Source: Paramecium sonneborni
Lineage: Eukaryota > Ciliophora > Oligohymenophorea > Peniculida > Parameciidae
Assembly: GCA_905182985.1 (NCBI GenBank)
Contig: CAJJDN010000042.1
Location: 157,491-221,490 of the forward strand
Length of the DNA stretch: 64,000 nt
Direction of reading: 5' to 3'
Positions within the stretch are counted from its first letter, which is position 1. Each line of letters opens with the position of its first letter. The notes below the pieces were generated by a model. The model made no database searches and had not been told where the DNA came from. It saw only the letters and a list, made by a program, of their open reading frames with translations. The position numbers and the translations under genes were made by a program. This document shows positions 11,973 through 24,200 of the stretch, in pieces.

Positions 11973-12438
11973 CTTTTGGATAAATAAATTAAAATATATA
12001 TTATTACAATTATTGTATTATTTAATTTTTTTGCTCTCTATTTTAAAATATGCTATTTATAATGAATATTATTAGTTTGTTAAATTAAGCTTTACATTAT
12101 GATTTATTTAATTTATTAAATGATTGGTTTGCTATTATGCAAATAGTATTATCTATTCTTATGGAAGGTGAGTAGAAAGATGCTTTTTTATTTTATTGAT
12201 TGACAATAGATTATTTAAAATACTAAAAATGAAGAAAGTATTAATATTTAGTAATAATATTAGAATGTCTATCATTATTTGAAAAAAAAATAAAATAATT
12301 TTATCTAAATTTTAATTATTCTATTAGATTTAGGAAAATTTTTATAGAATGAAGTGAAAATATGAAAAATTTTCTTTAAATCTTATTTAATTGTAAATTT
12401 ATTTAAAATTAATGATTTATTTTTCAATTCAAATTATA
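11973..12438. other. AT-rich stretch, no gene assigned
   Basis: Upstream of paralogue B on the minus strand, and present again at 13030-13495. The minus-strand frame of paralogue B stays open for some distance, but codon content is poor and TGA is simply rare here. I assign nothing. Confidence 0.35.
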
Positions 12439-12794
12439 TCAAACTTTTATAGAGAATAAGAAATTAAATTTAGGTTCAGAAGAATAAAATTTCTACTCAA
12501 TTAAAAATAAATATCTATCTTCTTCAAAAATATTATCATGATTAATAACATTATGACATGAGATAAAATTTAATTTATTTGATTAAGTTTTTAAGAACTG
12601 CTAAATTAATATCAAAATATAGATAGAATAAATGAAAGGCAAGAAGTTGGGAATCGTAAAAAAAATATAATCTAATTAAATTTTAAGAAGAGCAATAAGA
12701 TAATAAATAAGGGAATAATTATTTGATAATTTTATTTATGGAAAATATATGTTTTTGTAAATAATATTAAATGAAATAGAAATTTTAATATCAT
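12439..12794 (-). CDS. Small hydrophobic ORF (copy 1), start unresolved
   Basis: A minus-strand frame ending at TGA 12439 reads ITINDIKISISFNI, a long hydrophobic stretch (FFTIPNFLPFIYSIYILIL), then a polar end with CHNVINHDNIFEEDRYLFL and KFYSSEPKFNFLFSIKV. The content looks coding, yet no ATG is found in that frame; an ATG at 12794 opens another frame. It lies just after the stop of the chorein gene (in copy 2), so it could be the 3' part of that gene behind an unseen splice or frameshift. Confidence 0.4.
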
Positions 12795-12888
12795 TGATGG
12801 TAATTCCTTAAGGTATCAGTATCTTTTTAAGAATCTTTTTGGTATGTTGGAAGGGTTAATTTTATCTAAAATTTAATTGCTTTTTTCN

Positions 12889-13029
12889 AAAGTGTAGTAA
12901 TAATAAAGCACAAAATCCTAAAATACTTAATGTCGGGAATATGAATGAACCGCATTTTACAAAAAGTTTGATTAAACGTAATGATAAAAATAAGGAATGT
13001 GTTTGATAAATTTACTTCTCAAATTCCAT
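12889..13029 (-). pseudogene. Truncated duplicate of the 5' end of paralogue B
   Basis: The first 47 codons of paralogue B (start at 13029) repeated and cut at the n. Almost certainly an assembly product, not a real pseudogene. Confidence 0.75.
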
Positions 13030-13495
13030 CTTTTGGATAAATAAATTAAAATATATATTATTACAATTATTGTATTATTTAATTTTTTTGCTCTCTATTT
13101 TAAAATATGCTATTTATAATGAATATTATTAGTTTGTTAAATTAAGCTTTACATTATGATTTATTTAATTTATTAAATGATTGGTTTGCTATTATGCAAA
13201 TAGTATTATCTATTCTTATGGAAGGTGAGTAGAAAGATGCTTTTTTATTTTATTGATTGACAATAGATTATTTAAAATACTAAAAATGAAGAAAGTATTA
13301 ATATTTAGTAATAATATTAGAATGTCTATCATTATTTGAAAAAAAAATAAAATAATTTTATCTAAATTTTAATTATTCTATTAGATTTAGGAAAATTTTT
13401 ATAGAATGAAGTGAAAATATGAAAAATTTTCTTTAAATCTTATTTAATTGTAAATTTATTTAAAATTAATGATTTATTTTTCAATTCAAATTATA

Positions 13496-13851
13496 TCAAA
13501 CTTTTATAGAGAATAAGAAATTAAATTTAGGTTCAGAAGAATAAAATTTCTACTCAATTAAAAATAAATATCTATCTTCTTCAAAAATATTATCATGATT
13601 AATAACATTATGACATGAGATAAAATTTAATTTATTTGATTAAGTTTTTAAGAACTGCTAAATTAATATCAAAATATAGATAGAATAAATGAAAGGCAAG
13701 AAGTTGGGAATCGTAAAAAAAATATAATCTAATTAAATTTTAAGAAGAGCAATAAGATAATAAATAAGGGAATAATTATTTGATAATTTTATTTATGGAA
13801 AATATATGTTTTTGTAAATAATATTAAATGAAATAGAAATTTTAATATCAT
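13496..13851 (-). CDS. Small hydrophobic ORF (copy 2)
   Basis: Repeat of the ORF at 12439-12794, in duplication 1 copy 2. Here it sits 21 bp downstream of the stop of the chorein-type gene, which is probably the true arrangement. Confidence 0.4.
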
Positions 13852-13872
13852 TGATGGTAATTCCTTAAGGTA

Positions 13873-16800
13873 TCAGTATCTTTTTAAGAATCTTTTTGGT
13901 ATGTTGGAAGGGTTAATTTTATCTAAAATTTAATTGCTTTTTTCATTAACTAATCTAAATGGTAAAGTTAATGATTGTAATCCTACTGTTTCACCTCCTG
14001 CTATAATCACAGATGAAGGAACTTTTAATGTTTTGAGTAAGGCAAATACTAATGAATTAGAAAATTCTTAAACACCTTTTTTAGTTCCTTTAAAAAAACC
14101 TTCTTCTAATGGTTTAAGGAGTAAACTTAAAGTTCCTTTTACTAGATTAGTAACTGTTGAAAAAGCTTCTAAACTAGTTAAAGCTTTTCCAGCAATCATT
14201 AACTTAGAACCTAAACTTGTTTATAATTATGCAATAACACAATTTATTACATCTTCAGGAGTTCCTCGAATAGTTGCAAACATATATTTAATTGGTATCT
14301 GTAAATCATAAAATGAACTGATTTTTAATAATCCTTTCAATAAATCATCCATTTATAATCCTTATGAGTCATATGAAAGATTAAAGTTTGTTTCATAAAC
14401 TTGTAAACTCTTTAACCAAATTTATGATGTTTTTTCAATTGAATTAAAAATTTATATTTAATCTTCATAAATTGTTTTTTCAATCCAACTATAACTATTT
14501 TAAAAATTAAAAATAAATTAAAGAAAAGCCCCTGAGAGACATATTCTCATAGGATCAATTGCAATAGATGCTGTATAGGTTTAATTTTCTAAGATTAATG
14601 CAATTTGTATTGGAACACTTTTATAATCATTATCAAAAGATTCATTATCTGGACTTAAGATAAGTTTAAATTTAGAATCTTAAATTTTATCTTCAATTTC
14701 AAAATGTGAATAAAATTTTATTCCTGTCTATCCTTTGGCATATATTTCTATGATTAAATGTATATTTGTAAAATTTAAACTAACAGTATCTAATAATCTT
14801 TGTTAGAGTATATCAGCATTAGAAACATACTCTTAGAGTTCATCTTAAAATCTTTTATTTTAATCACAATTATTTTCAAAATAAAGTGGCATTTAATAAA
14901 ATGTATGTCCTTCTTCTAAATTTATAAGTAATTATCCTATATTTATCATTATTTAATTATCTAATTTTTCACCTTCTATAAGTAATTTTGAGAAATCTTT
15001 TGAAATAAAATATTCTTATTTTGTGGCATCTATAGGCTAAGATTTAGGAATATATGGTTATAATTCTTCATTTATTTCCATAATTGTTTAAATTATGTCA
15101 AATCTGAAATTTCCTTAAATTAAATCTATTCTTAAATTATTTTCAGAAAATTTAACATTTTTAATCTAAAAAACTTTTTTGAATTAAAAAGCACTTAATT
15201 TATCAAAGTAGTCTTCAAGAATTACTGGACATTGAAATTCAAATCCATTTTATCTACATACATAAAGAACTGCTTTTGATAAATGAAGTACTTTATTATA
15301 AACTAAATCTTCAATTAGTATTAAAGCTCTACTATTTGAAAACTCATTAATTGTTTATAATCCTTAACTTGATAATTCTTCAACTTCATTAATTGGAAAT
15401 AAATCTAGATATAAATTTTTTGTAATTTGAATTTCAATTTAAATATCTTATTCTTATTAAATTTATTTAATATTTTATTGTTAATTTTTTTCTGAATTTG
15501 TTTAAAAGTTCTTAATAATTGGATATAACTTTTTAAAAGTAGTAAATTTGAAATCAGGAATTCTTATACAAATATTCTGAATTTAAATTTTAATCTTTTT
15601 ACCAATTTACAATTTAAAAATACAATCATCTAAATCAATTTCCATTGGTTTTGAATATAATTTTTTTGATGCAGCAGAAATAATTTAAGTGTTTTTTTAT
15701 TTAGAGAATACTCTATACAAAATAATTTATGTAGATGAATATTTTTTAATTTTTTATTAAACTTAATTTCTATTATATTTTACTAAAGGACATTGGTGAT
15801 CAATAATTATTATATTTTAAAAGAGTAAAATAGTTTATTTAGTAGAAATTAAAGATATCTTTTCTAAATCAATTTATAATAAATCTTTATTTTAATTATC
15901 TAATATAATTATAGCAGATGATTCTATAGATAACTAAAAGTAAGTAAGTGATTCTTCTTTGGACTAACGTTAAGGTTTTTATTTATTTTTAGAATTTGTT
16001 TATTTATCAATATAATCTTATAATGAAATTAGCCAATAAAGTAGATCTTAAGTTATATGAATATCAACTAAAGGAAGTGATCCTCTAATAAGAGTTTCAC
16101 TTACTTATTGTCTAAACTATAGAGAATCTTTCAATTCTTATTTAACTTCTTTTTTTATATCTTATTTTTCTTAAAAACTTATGTAAATTAATGGAAATAT
16201 TTGTAAATCAGCTACTACATTCTAACCAACAGTAACAATGTTTTATCCAGAAAATTCAATCCAAATAGAGAAAAATGAAATGCAAATAAATTATAGTGGA
16301 TTTTCATTTTTAGGAATTCCTTCAAATGGTTCTAAAGATCCTAATTTATGTGGGAATTTTTTAACTGGGTTTTATTTAAGTTTAATATCTTTAACTCTAA
16401 ATTACAAAGGTTTATTGTTTATGAAATAATTTAAATTAACATATGGAATTTTAATTTCAAATCCATATAAACAAGGTTTTTTAATTTCTTAAACTGGTAA
16501 TTGTTAAACCTCTTTTGAAGGTATATTTTATAAAAGACTTAAAATAAATTCATGATTAAGGGAAGCAATAAAATCTGAAAACTAAATATTTGCCATATAA
16601 AACTTTTCTCTATTTTTTCCATGATAAATTTTAATTGATAATACTACTGCTTTATTAATTTCACATTATTCTTATAATTTATCAAATATGTATATAGCAT
16701 AATCTTATTCAATTCTTCCTTTTTCTGCCAATCCCATCATTATCATAGGAGTAACATAGAATTAAAATTTAGGGTTTTCTTAACAACTGCGAAATAATTC

Positions 16801-18249
16801 TTAACTTTGCATTATATTATATCCATTATTAGAATCAGCTCTAACTCTATGTGCTCCTATACTTTCTATTTAAAATTCAATATGATCTTTTTAATAACTT
16901 CCTTGAATCTTTATTATTTCAATAAAATAATGACTATCAAGATCCTAAAAGAATCTACCTTTTAATTTTGGAAATTATTGAGAATTATCAGAAATAGCTA
17001 TTCTAATACCATCAAATTAACACTTAAATGTTTCTGCTTAATTTTTTAAACTTTTTTTTTCAAAATCCAATTAATCAAATGTTGAATTAAAAATACTCTA
17101 AGAAAATTCAACCAATTATTTTTCTTATTCCTAAGGTATTGGATGTTAAGCTAAAGATTACTATAAATTAATATTTAGTGTATCCATATAAGATAAATTA
17201 GGAATAATTTTTGTTTGAGTATTCTTTTTCTTTTAATCAGTTTATGAATTGAGAATTGATGTATCAGTCTTTTCAAGTTTTTATATACCATCTTCATCAT
17301 CATCAAATTCTACTTCTTGTTCTCCTTTTAAATCAATTATTATTTTATTTAATTCATCTGTTAATGCTAAACATTAAGAAACTGTTGATAATATATTTTA
17401 GTATTATTTATAATTTAGTACTATATCTAAAGATGAAATTTTCCCATCTACTTTTGTATTTACTCTACTATTTTTAGTTTCGACAACCATCTCTAGCTTC
17501 AATGCATTTTCTATTTAAGCTATTTACTCCTTTTTCAATAATAACGAAATCTTATCTATACCAAAACTTATAAAAAGCAAATTACTATTAATAAAATTGT
17601 AAATTACTTTAAGTTTTGCTTTTAAAAATTGATATTAGTATGATGTATATTAAATTCATATTATTTTCCTTCTTCTTCAATTAAAATAATTTTAATATTG
17701 TTTATAGTAATTGATGAATTACTTAATAAAGTATCTACTAAACCTAAAAATTGAATAAGTCCTGTTTGAACATTCATTGATGTATTCATATCTATACTTT
17801 TTTCTAATTCTTGATGTTTATAAACTTCTTCTCTTAACTATGCAAATTGAGCAAGTTTTTAAATTTCCTTTTATTTTGCCTCTTCTGCTTTATCTAAATA
17901 TTCTTTTAATTCATTTCTATCGATTTCCTTTACAAGAGCAAATACTAATTTAACACCACTTGCCTAAAATTTTAAATTAGCAACTTTGATAGATTCTTTT
18001 AATATAAGTTTCATAATTACCTATGTAAGCCTCCTCAAGTTTAAAAAGACTTTAACCTAGGAGTTAATTGATAAATGTCTTGTTTAATTTAAGCATTTCT
18101 ACTCCTTTTAGTAAAGTACTCATATTAAGTTATTTTGGATCCTCTAGATAATCTCCAAGAAAATTATCTAGTAATAATTGAAAAGTATCAGAAAAACCAT
18201 TGATGAAATAATCAGAAATAGGTTTGAGCCAATCTTTTATTATTTGCAT
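13873..18249 (-). CDS. VPS13/chorein-type lipid-transfer protein
   Basis: About 1400 aa. The N-terminus has the chorein pattern: LLLDNFLGDYLEDPKQL followed by MSTLLKGVEMLKLN, then a helical segment, an intron of 25 nt, and SIKVANLKFQASGVKLVFALVKEID, which match the N-terminal groove-forming unit of VPS13, ATG2 and BLTP3. The long middle is beta-rich with alternating polar and hydrophobic residues, as in the hydrophobic groove of bridge-like lipid-transfer proteins. The C-terminal part has amphipathic helices (GSKLMIAGKALTSLEAF, LVKGTLSLLLKPL) and ends INPSNIPKRFLKRY. The length is closer to ATG2/BLTP3 than to full VPS13. Expected role: bulk lipid flow at membrane contact sites. Its start overlaps the open tail of the channel gene. 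Confidence 0.8.
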
Positions 18250-21200
18250 AACTAAAATATTATATAATAAAAATCAGATAAATCAGAATTGTTTAAAAGG
18301 TAAAGAAGTCTTAACCTTTCAGTAATTTAATTATAAATATATATATATGTTGTAATTAGAGTCTATTTCTTTGATAAGAAAAAAACTCATCATTTTTTTA
18401 GTTAATCAATTTTGTTACTAATTTCTATTAATCTATCATCTATTGTTTATTTTAAATTAGATAGTTCCTAATAGATTTAATATATATATATATTTACTTC
18501 TTATTATTCTTCTTCATCAGGAATAGAAAGAGATTTATTGATTGGAAACCAGTTGATACTTTCTTTTTTCAAATCTGAATCTACATAACTCTCAATACCA
18601 TTTTAATCTGCTTTCTTTTTATCTTCTAAATAAGAAATATAAAATATGTAATTCCAAACACAATGTTCATATTTAACATGAAATCTAAATCCTTTTTTAT
18701 GTTTAGCCTTTTTTTCCAAAGTACTTTTATCAATTCCACAAATTAAACAGAATCCTTTTATATCATTATCTAATTCTTCTGCTTCCTCTCTTAAGACACC
18801 AAATGAATCTATAATGATACCAGTAATTATTGAGTATAATAAACTAATAACAACAAATACATAGATGAATTCCCAAAAATTAAGAATACTATATCTATAA
18901 TTTTCATCAGCATATACATCACTGGATGAAACATAACCAACAGATCCACCATCTGTCTTAAATGTTACATCTAATATGAATGAAAAACATTAGAGTAAAT
19001 TTTAACAATATGGTGCATATTGATAAGCATAAAATTGATAAACGATTAATGAATAATAATATTACATTATTATATACAATGAAAGCACCAATAATATTGA
19101 TCCACTTGGTCTCCATATTGCCTAATTTTATTTAATAATTATTTACATTCACGATTGATGTCAATGTTGGAAATCTCCAAAATACATCCAAAAGTAATAA
19201 TGCTAATACTATATTCAAATATAATCCAATAAATGCTAAAGTTGTAAATATTAAAAAATATATCATTTCATAATCTAATAAAATACATTTATATAACGTT
19301 AAAGAATCCGTTATATTATAATAGAGTCTCCTCCATTTATTTTATTCTAGTAAAAAAGAATCTGTTTTTTCTAATACAAAATCCTCTTAAAGTACTATAC
19401 TCTATGAATTATCCAAATATTTATATTTTATTTCTCTCTGTCTAATTCTATTTATTTATCTCTCAAATATTATTTCTTATGATTTTATTCTTAAATAAGG
19501 TAACTTCTTCACTATAAAGATAAAGAAACATAAAAATTATAATATTATTTATGTTATTGTTAATCCAAATAAAATATCTTTAAATAATTTTTCTAAATTT
19601 GAATCACTTGAAAATAATATCATTAGATTCTCTAACACAATTACTAAAAATATTATTTATTTCCAAAGTTTTTAATTACTTGCCAATAAATTTATAATGA
19701 AATTCTTTTTATATAAAGATTGAAATTTATACTCTGTTTTTAATTTCTAAATTATATGAGATGAATTTGATAAAACTGATTCCACTTTTCTTTATTGTGA
19801 CAATCGATCAATATCAGAAGCAAACTTCTATTTAATTTCATTATTTAAAGCAAAACAATGTGGAACAAGTGGAAACATAACTTTTTTTAACTATTTAGAA
19901 GATAACAATATTTCAATTGATCCTGTTCTAGTTGCAAAAAATCTTAAAGCTCTATATCCTAGTTTCTTTTAATAAGCTTCCTATTCTCCTGATGCTTTCT
20001 TTAATTTGTATAGATTAAATACTTTATCACTTAATTATGTACTTTATTATAACTCTTTAATATTTCTATTAATATTATATTACTTATTTACTTATTTAAT
20101 TATGATGCTGAAAATATGGCTTTGTAAAGATTATAAAATACTATAGATTTATATCTCTTTTTCTATTTCTTCGTATTATCTATTTATTCATAAATTCGTT
20201 CCAAAACATCTTAATCTTTCATCTAATATACTTAAGCTAAAAGATTAAATAAAGAAAATCCTGTCTCTATAATAAATGAATCCCAAAAATCTTTTACTGC
20301 TAACTCTATTGTCACTTCCTATTCTACTTAATACCAATAATTATTGCTATTCTTTATATCAACCTTTCTTTTTTATTAATTTTTCTTTCTTTCCTTCTCC
20401 TATTCGATTATTTTTGAATCTTCACCCAATAAATGAGAGAATACCAAATTTGTATAATTTTTACCTGAACCATGCAATATTTTATATTTCTCATATTATA
20501 TTGTAATATTCCTAATTAGGATTTACTCATTTATAATCGTTGAAATTCTTTTTAAAATATCTGATTCATTTTATTCATTATCAGTTAATGATTCCAATGT
20601 TGTTGCACATCTATATTTTATTTCAGAAAGCATAAAAAACTTATAATTAACAGAATTACTTTTTCTAAATGAACTTACTAATTATTTACAATAAACAGGT
20701 ACTTATATATAATACTAAATAATCTATTATTATATAGTTGTCTTATCTAATGAATTGTTTTACTTTCTAGCTTAATCTAAAGTTTATAATCTTGATCTAT
20801 CTTTTTCTTAATTTAATTAACTTAAATCAATTTTACTGAATCTCTAATAAAGATTTAAAAACTTAATTTAAGAATCATCAAATCCTAATAATTTACCACA
20901 CAATCTTAAAAATTATGGTTAACATAGTTTTTCCTAATTTTGAGGACATGGTCCTTAAATATATTCTTTTAGACAATCAAAACAATTTAAAACTAAAATG
21001 TAATCATCTTAACTTAAAGCATAAAAAGATTCTTAATTGAAAAAATTCAATAATATATTCATCAGATGTTAAATTATATCATAGTTTTAAGCAAATCCAA
21101 TTTATTCTCTAAAAAAATCTTAAAAAGGTCTAAAATGATCCTCAGCTAATAATTAAAGTAATTTCATTTACACCTGCAAAATTCCTAATTTCATTGCATT

Positions 21201-24200
21201 CTTTTTTTATTCTAATCTATGTACTTCATTGTATTCATATGCAAAATAAACTCTATTTATATCATGCAACATTAATAATCGTTATTTCATAATTTCATCT
21301 AATTATTAATGTTTTTCAAAAATATTTTAGAATATTTTTAACATTTAATTACTTTTTGTTATCAAAATTTCCTACATTAATTTTTACTAAGCAAACTAAT
21401 TAGCAGATTCAATTCCTCGAACTAATCTAATTGAAGTTAACATAAATTAATATAATAACTTTTCCTTCTTTTTCTTATTTTAAGAAATCAATTCTGACTA
21501 TTATACAATTTTTATTTTATCATATTAATTACAAAATTATAAAAAGATTTCAAAAAAACCTTAATTTACTAGCAAATTTTAAAAATCTTTAATTGCTTTT
21601 ATTTGAAGTATCTGTTCACTTTTAGAATGATACTTCCCCTTTTTATTCAATTCATAAATTTTAATTGTCTAAATATAATCTTCTCTAATATAAGTATGTA
21701 AATCCAACATATGCCAGAAAAATTTTAATATTTTCTTGATAAACTTATAATTCTTATACAAATTATTCATACTAGATTAAAAACAATTAATCAATGGCAC
21801 AACAGTTTTAGATAAATTTTCACTTATGATTTCAAACTCTTCATTTATAAATAATTATTATCTATAGATTTACAAATACATATCAAAATTTTCTATTGCC
21901 AATATATGTTCAGTAACAAATAAACTATTAATTTATTTTTCAATAAATATATTTTAAGATTTATTCTTTAACAGTATTAATTCATGTATTCTATTATCAT
22001 GACAATAAATTGGTGAACAATATTAATCTACTTCTTAATCTTTTTACTTTTATTCTATTAAATCTATGTTACAATTAGAAAATTCCAGTTTCCTTAAAAA
22101 TATTATTTTTAATTATTATGATTTTTCAATTAAAAAATGTCCATTTTCTATAATCTCCCATTTGGTTAAATTTAGTTTTAAATACTCTTCTATTTATCTT
22201 AAAAATAAATCCACTTTAATTTTCAAATTATTAAAAGGTTTTAATTTTACACTTTAACTCATATCATTTGTGATACTCTCTGCAAAAGCTTAAGATAAAC
22301 TCATTTATCTTGCCAAAGTTTAAGATGTTCTTATTCCAGATTTTTATTATGATTCTTCTAAACTTTCTATTTACTCTTGTATTAATTAAGCTAAGTTAAG
22401 AAAAACATCTAATAATAACATAGCATAATTATTAAAATAAAGGCAATCATAATTAAATTATATTTAATAGCATGCCATCTATTTTAAACAATCTAATATT
22501 TAATCTTCTTCTTTTTTATCATTATCACTTTCATTTTCTGATCCTGATTGAATTTATTAAAATAATTATTAATTAGGCTTCAAACTTTTTTATTTTATTT
22601 TGAAACTAAAATTAGTATTGATATAATCATATTTTTTTTAAATATCATTTATTGACTTCATTTATTAATCAAGAACAATTTTTTTGCTTTCAAAAATCTT
22701 GATTTCCTTCTCTATGAATTAAAAAATAGTTTATTAAATTTCATCATCATATTTGATGATTTCCTTATATTTTAAAAGTATATTAAATAATTTCATTAAA
22801 TATGTCTTCAAAATAGTACTTAATATAGCTATATTTAAATCTTCAAATGAGGATTTAAATATATCCTTTAATTATAGACAATATTTAATTATCTATTATA
22901 AAGGAAAAATATCAGCAATTACTTTACATCCTTAAGAATTAGAATTTTTGAGTAGATATAATATAAATTAGATTCCTTTTATTTAAAATATGTATGGAAG
23001 ATTTCCTATTAAAAATTACTTTTCAAATGTTTAAAATTTATTTTAAGAAAGTATCTTTTCAAGAGGATGATCTAAAAATCCCATTTACTATTTAAATTTT
23101 TTTGTATTTTGTAATTGTTATATAATTTCAAATAAATTCTTACTACTTGATATATTTTATTATATAACCAAAGATTCCAACACTTTCAAAGATCCTAAAC
23201 TCAAATTATCTAGAAGCAAATAAATAATCCTACTACTTGCTGATTCAATATTTTCATATGATTCAGAATAAATTTCTTAAAGTAAATCATATTATCCTAT
23301 ATCTATACATTTTAAAAAATCATCAAATTGATTAAATTTACTAAGAATTCTTAATTTATTGCTTTAATTTCCATAACATTAAAATTTTAAAATAATAAAT
23401 GATTATGTACAAAATTATATTATTTATTCCTCTTCATTATTAATTTCTAAAATATATCTGTCATCATTATTACTTTTTATAATTTTTTAAGTAATCAATT
23501 AACAAATTTACTAATAACTTTCTAGAAAATCTAAGAGGATATAATCTATGTTTAAAATTCTCAAAATTTTTTATACTAATAATAAATTATCTGATTTTTT
23601 TAAGAGTTAATTCAAATTTATTAATGATTTAATACAATTTTGATATAATTATTATTTTTCATCAGCACTCTCTAATTCTTTTAATTATAAAATCATTTAT
23701 TTTATAAATTAATAATGAGAAACTTCTTCCTAGTTTTCCAAAAACAAACATTTTTATAAGCGTTTAATAATATTTCTTTTTGGTTAATATAGAGATTCCA
23801 CTAAAGTAAAAGCCTTTAATTAAGTTTCAGTTTAAGCCTGATTATGTTTCAATAAAAGAAATGTGTTCTCTTTAATTTTTTCAAAACGTTAATAATTATA
23901 TTATTAAGAAAAGTCAAGGTTTTCAGATTGTTAAGATGCTTTAATAGTTTAAATTAGAATTTTTGTCTCAGTTTATTGAAAATACAATAGCAAAAACTCA
24001 ATTAATATGATCGACATTTAATTAAAAATTTCCTTTTATTCTTAAAATTGTTAAAATTATTAAACTTATTCTTATAAAGGTTAATTTTATTCTAATGATT
24101 TAGGCAATAAGGTATAAGCTTAGATTAACAAATTTACATCAAAATATTTTTCATGAAATTCCTTATTTTATGGTAAATTAAATGTATATAATTTATAGAA

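Larger units (their letters stand above)
11832..12887. repeat. Direct duplication 1, copy 1 (likely assembly artefact)
   Basis: 1056 bp that recurs at 12889-13944, with no difference noticed where compared and one n at 12888 between them. It contains the 5' end of paralogue B, its upstream region, a small ORF and the last codons of the chorein gene. Identity through non-coding AT-rich DNA together with the gap character points to unmerged contig ends. Confidence 0.9.
12889..13944. repeat. Direct duplication 1, copy 2
   Basis: Copy of 11832-12887 at a constant offset of 1057. This copy joins the chorein gene correctly on its right, while copy 1 joins paralogue B correctly on its left. Confidence 0.9.

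Noticed and set aside
11832..13944. Idea that the three large direct repeats are mobile elements or recent tandem gene duplications
   Set aside because: No terminal repeats, target-site duplication or transposase. Borders coincide exactly with n characters and no divergence was noticed even in non-coding DNA.
18470..18495. TATATA run as a promoter element
   Set aside because: It lies inside a 30-nt intron of the channel gene; such AT runs are common here.
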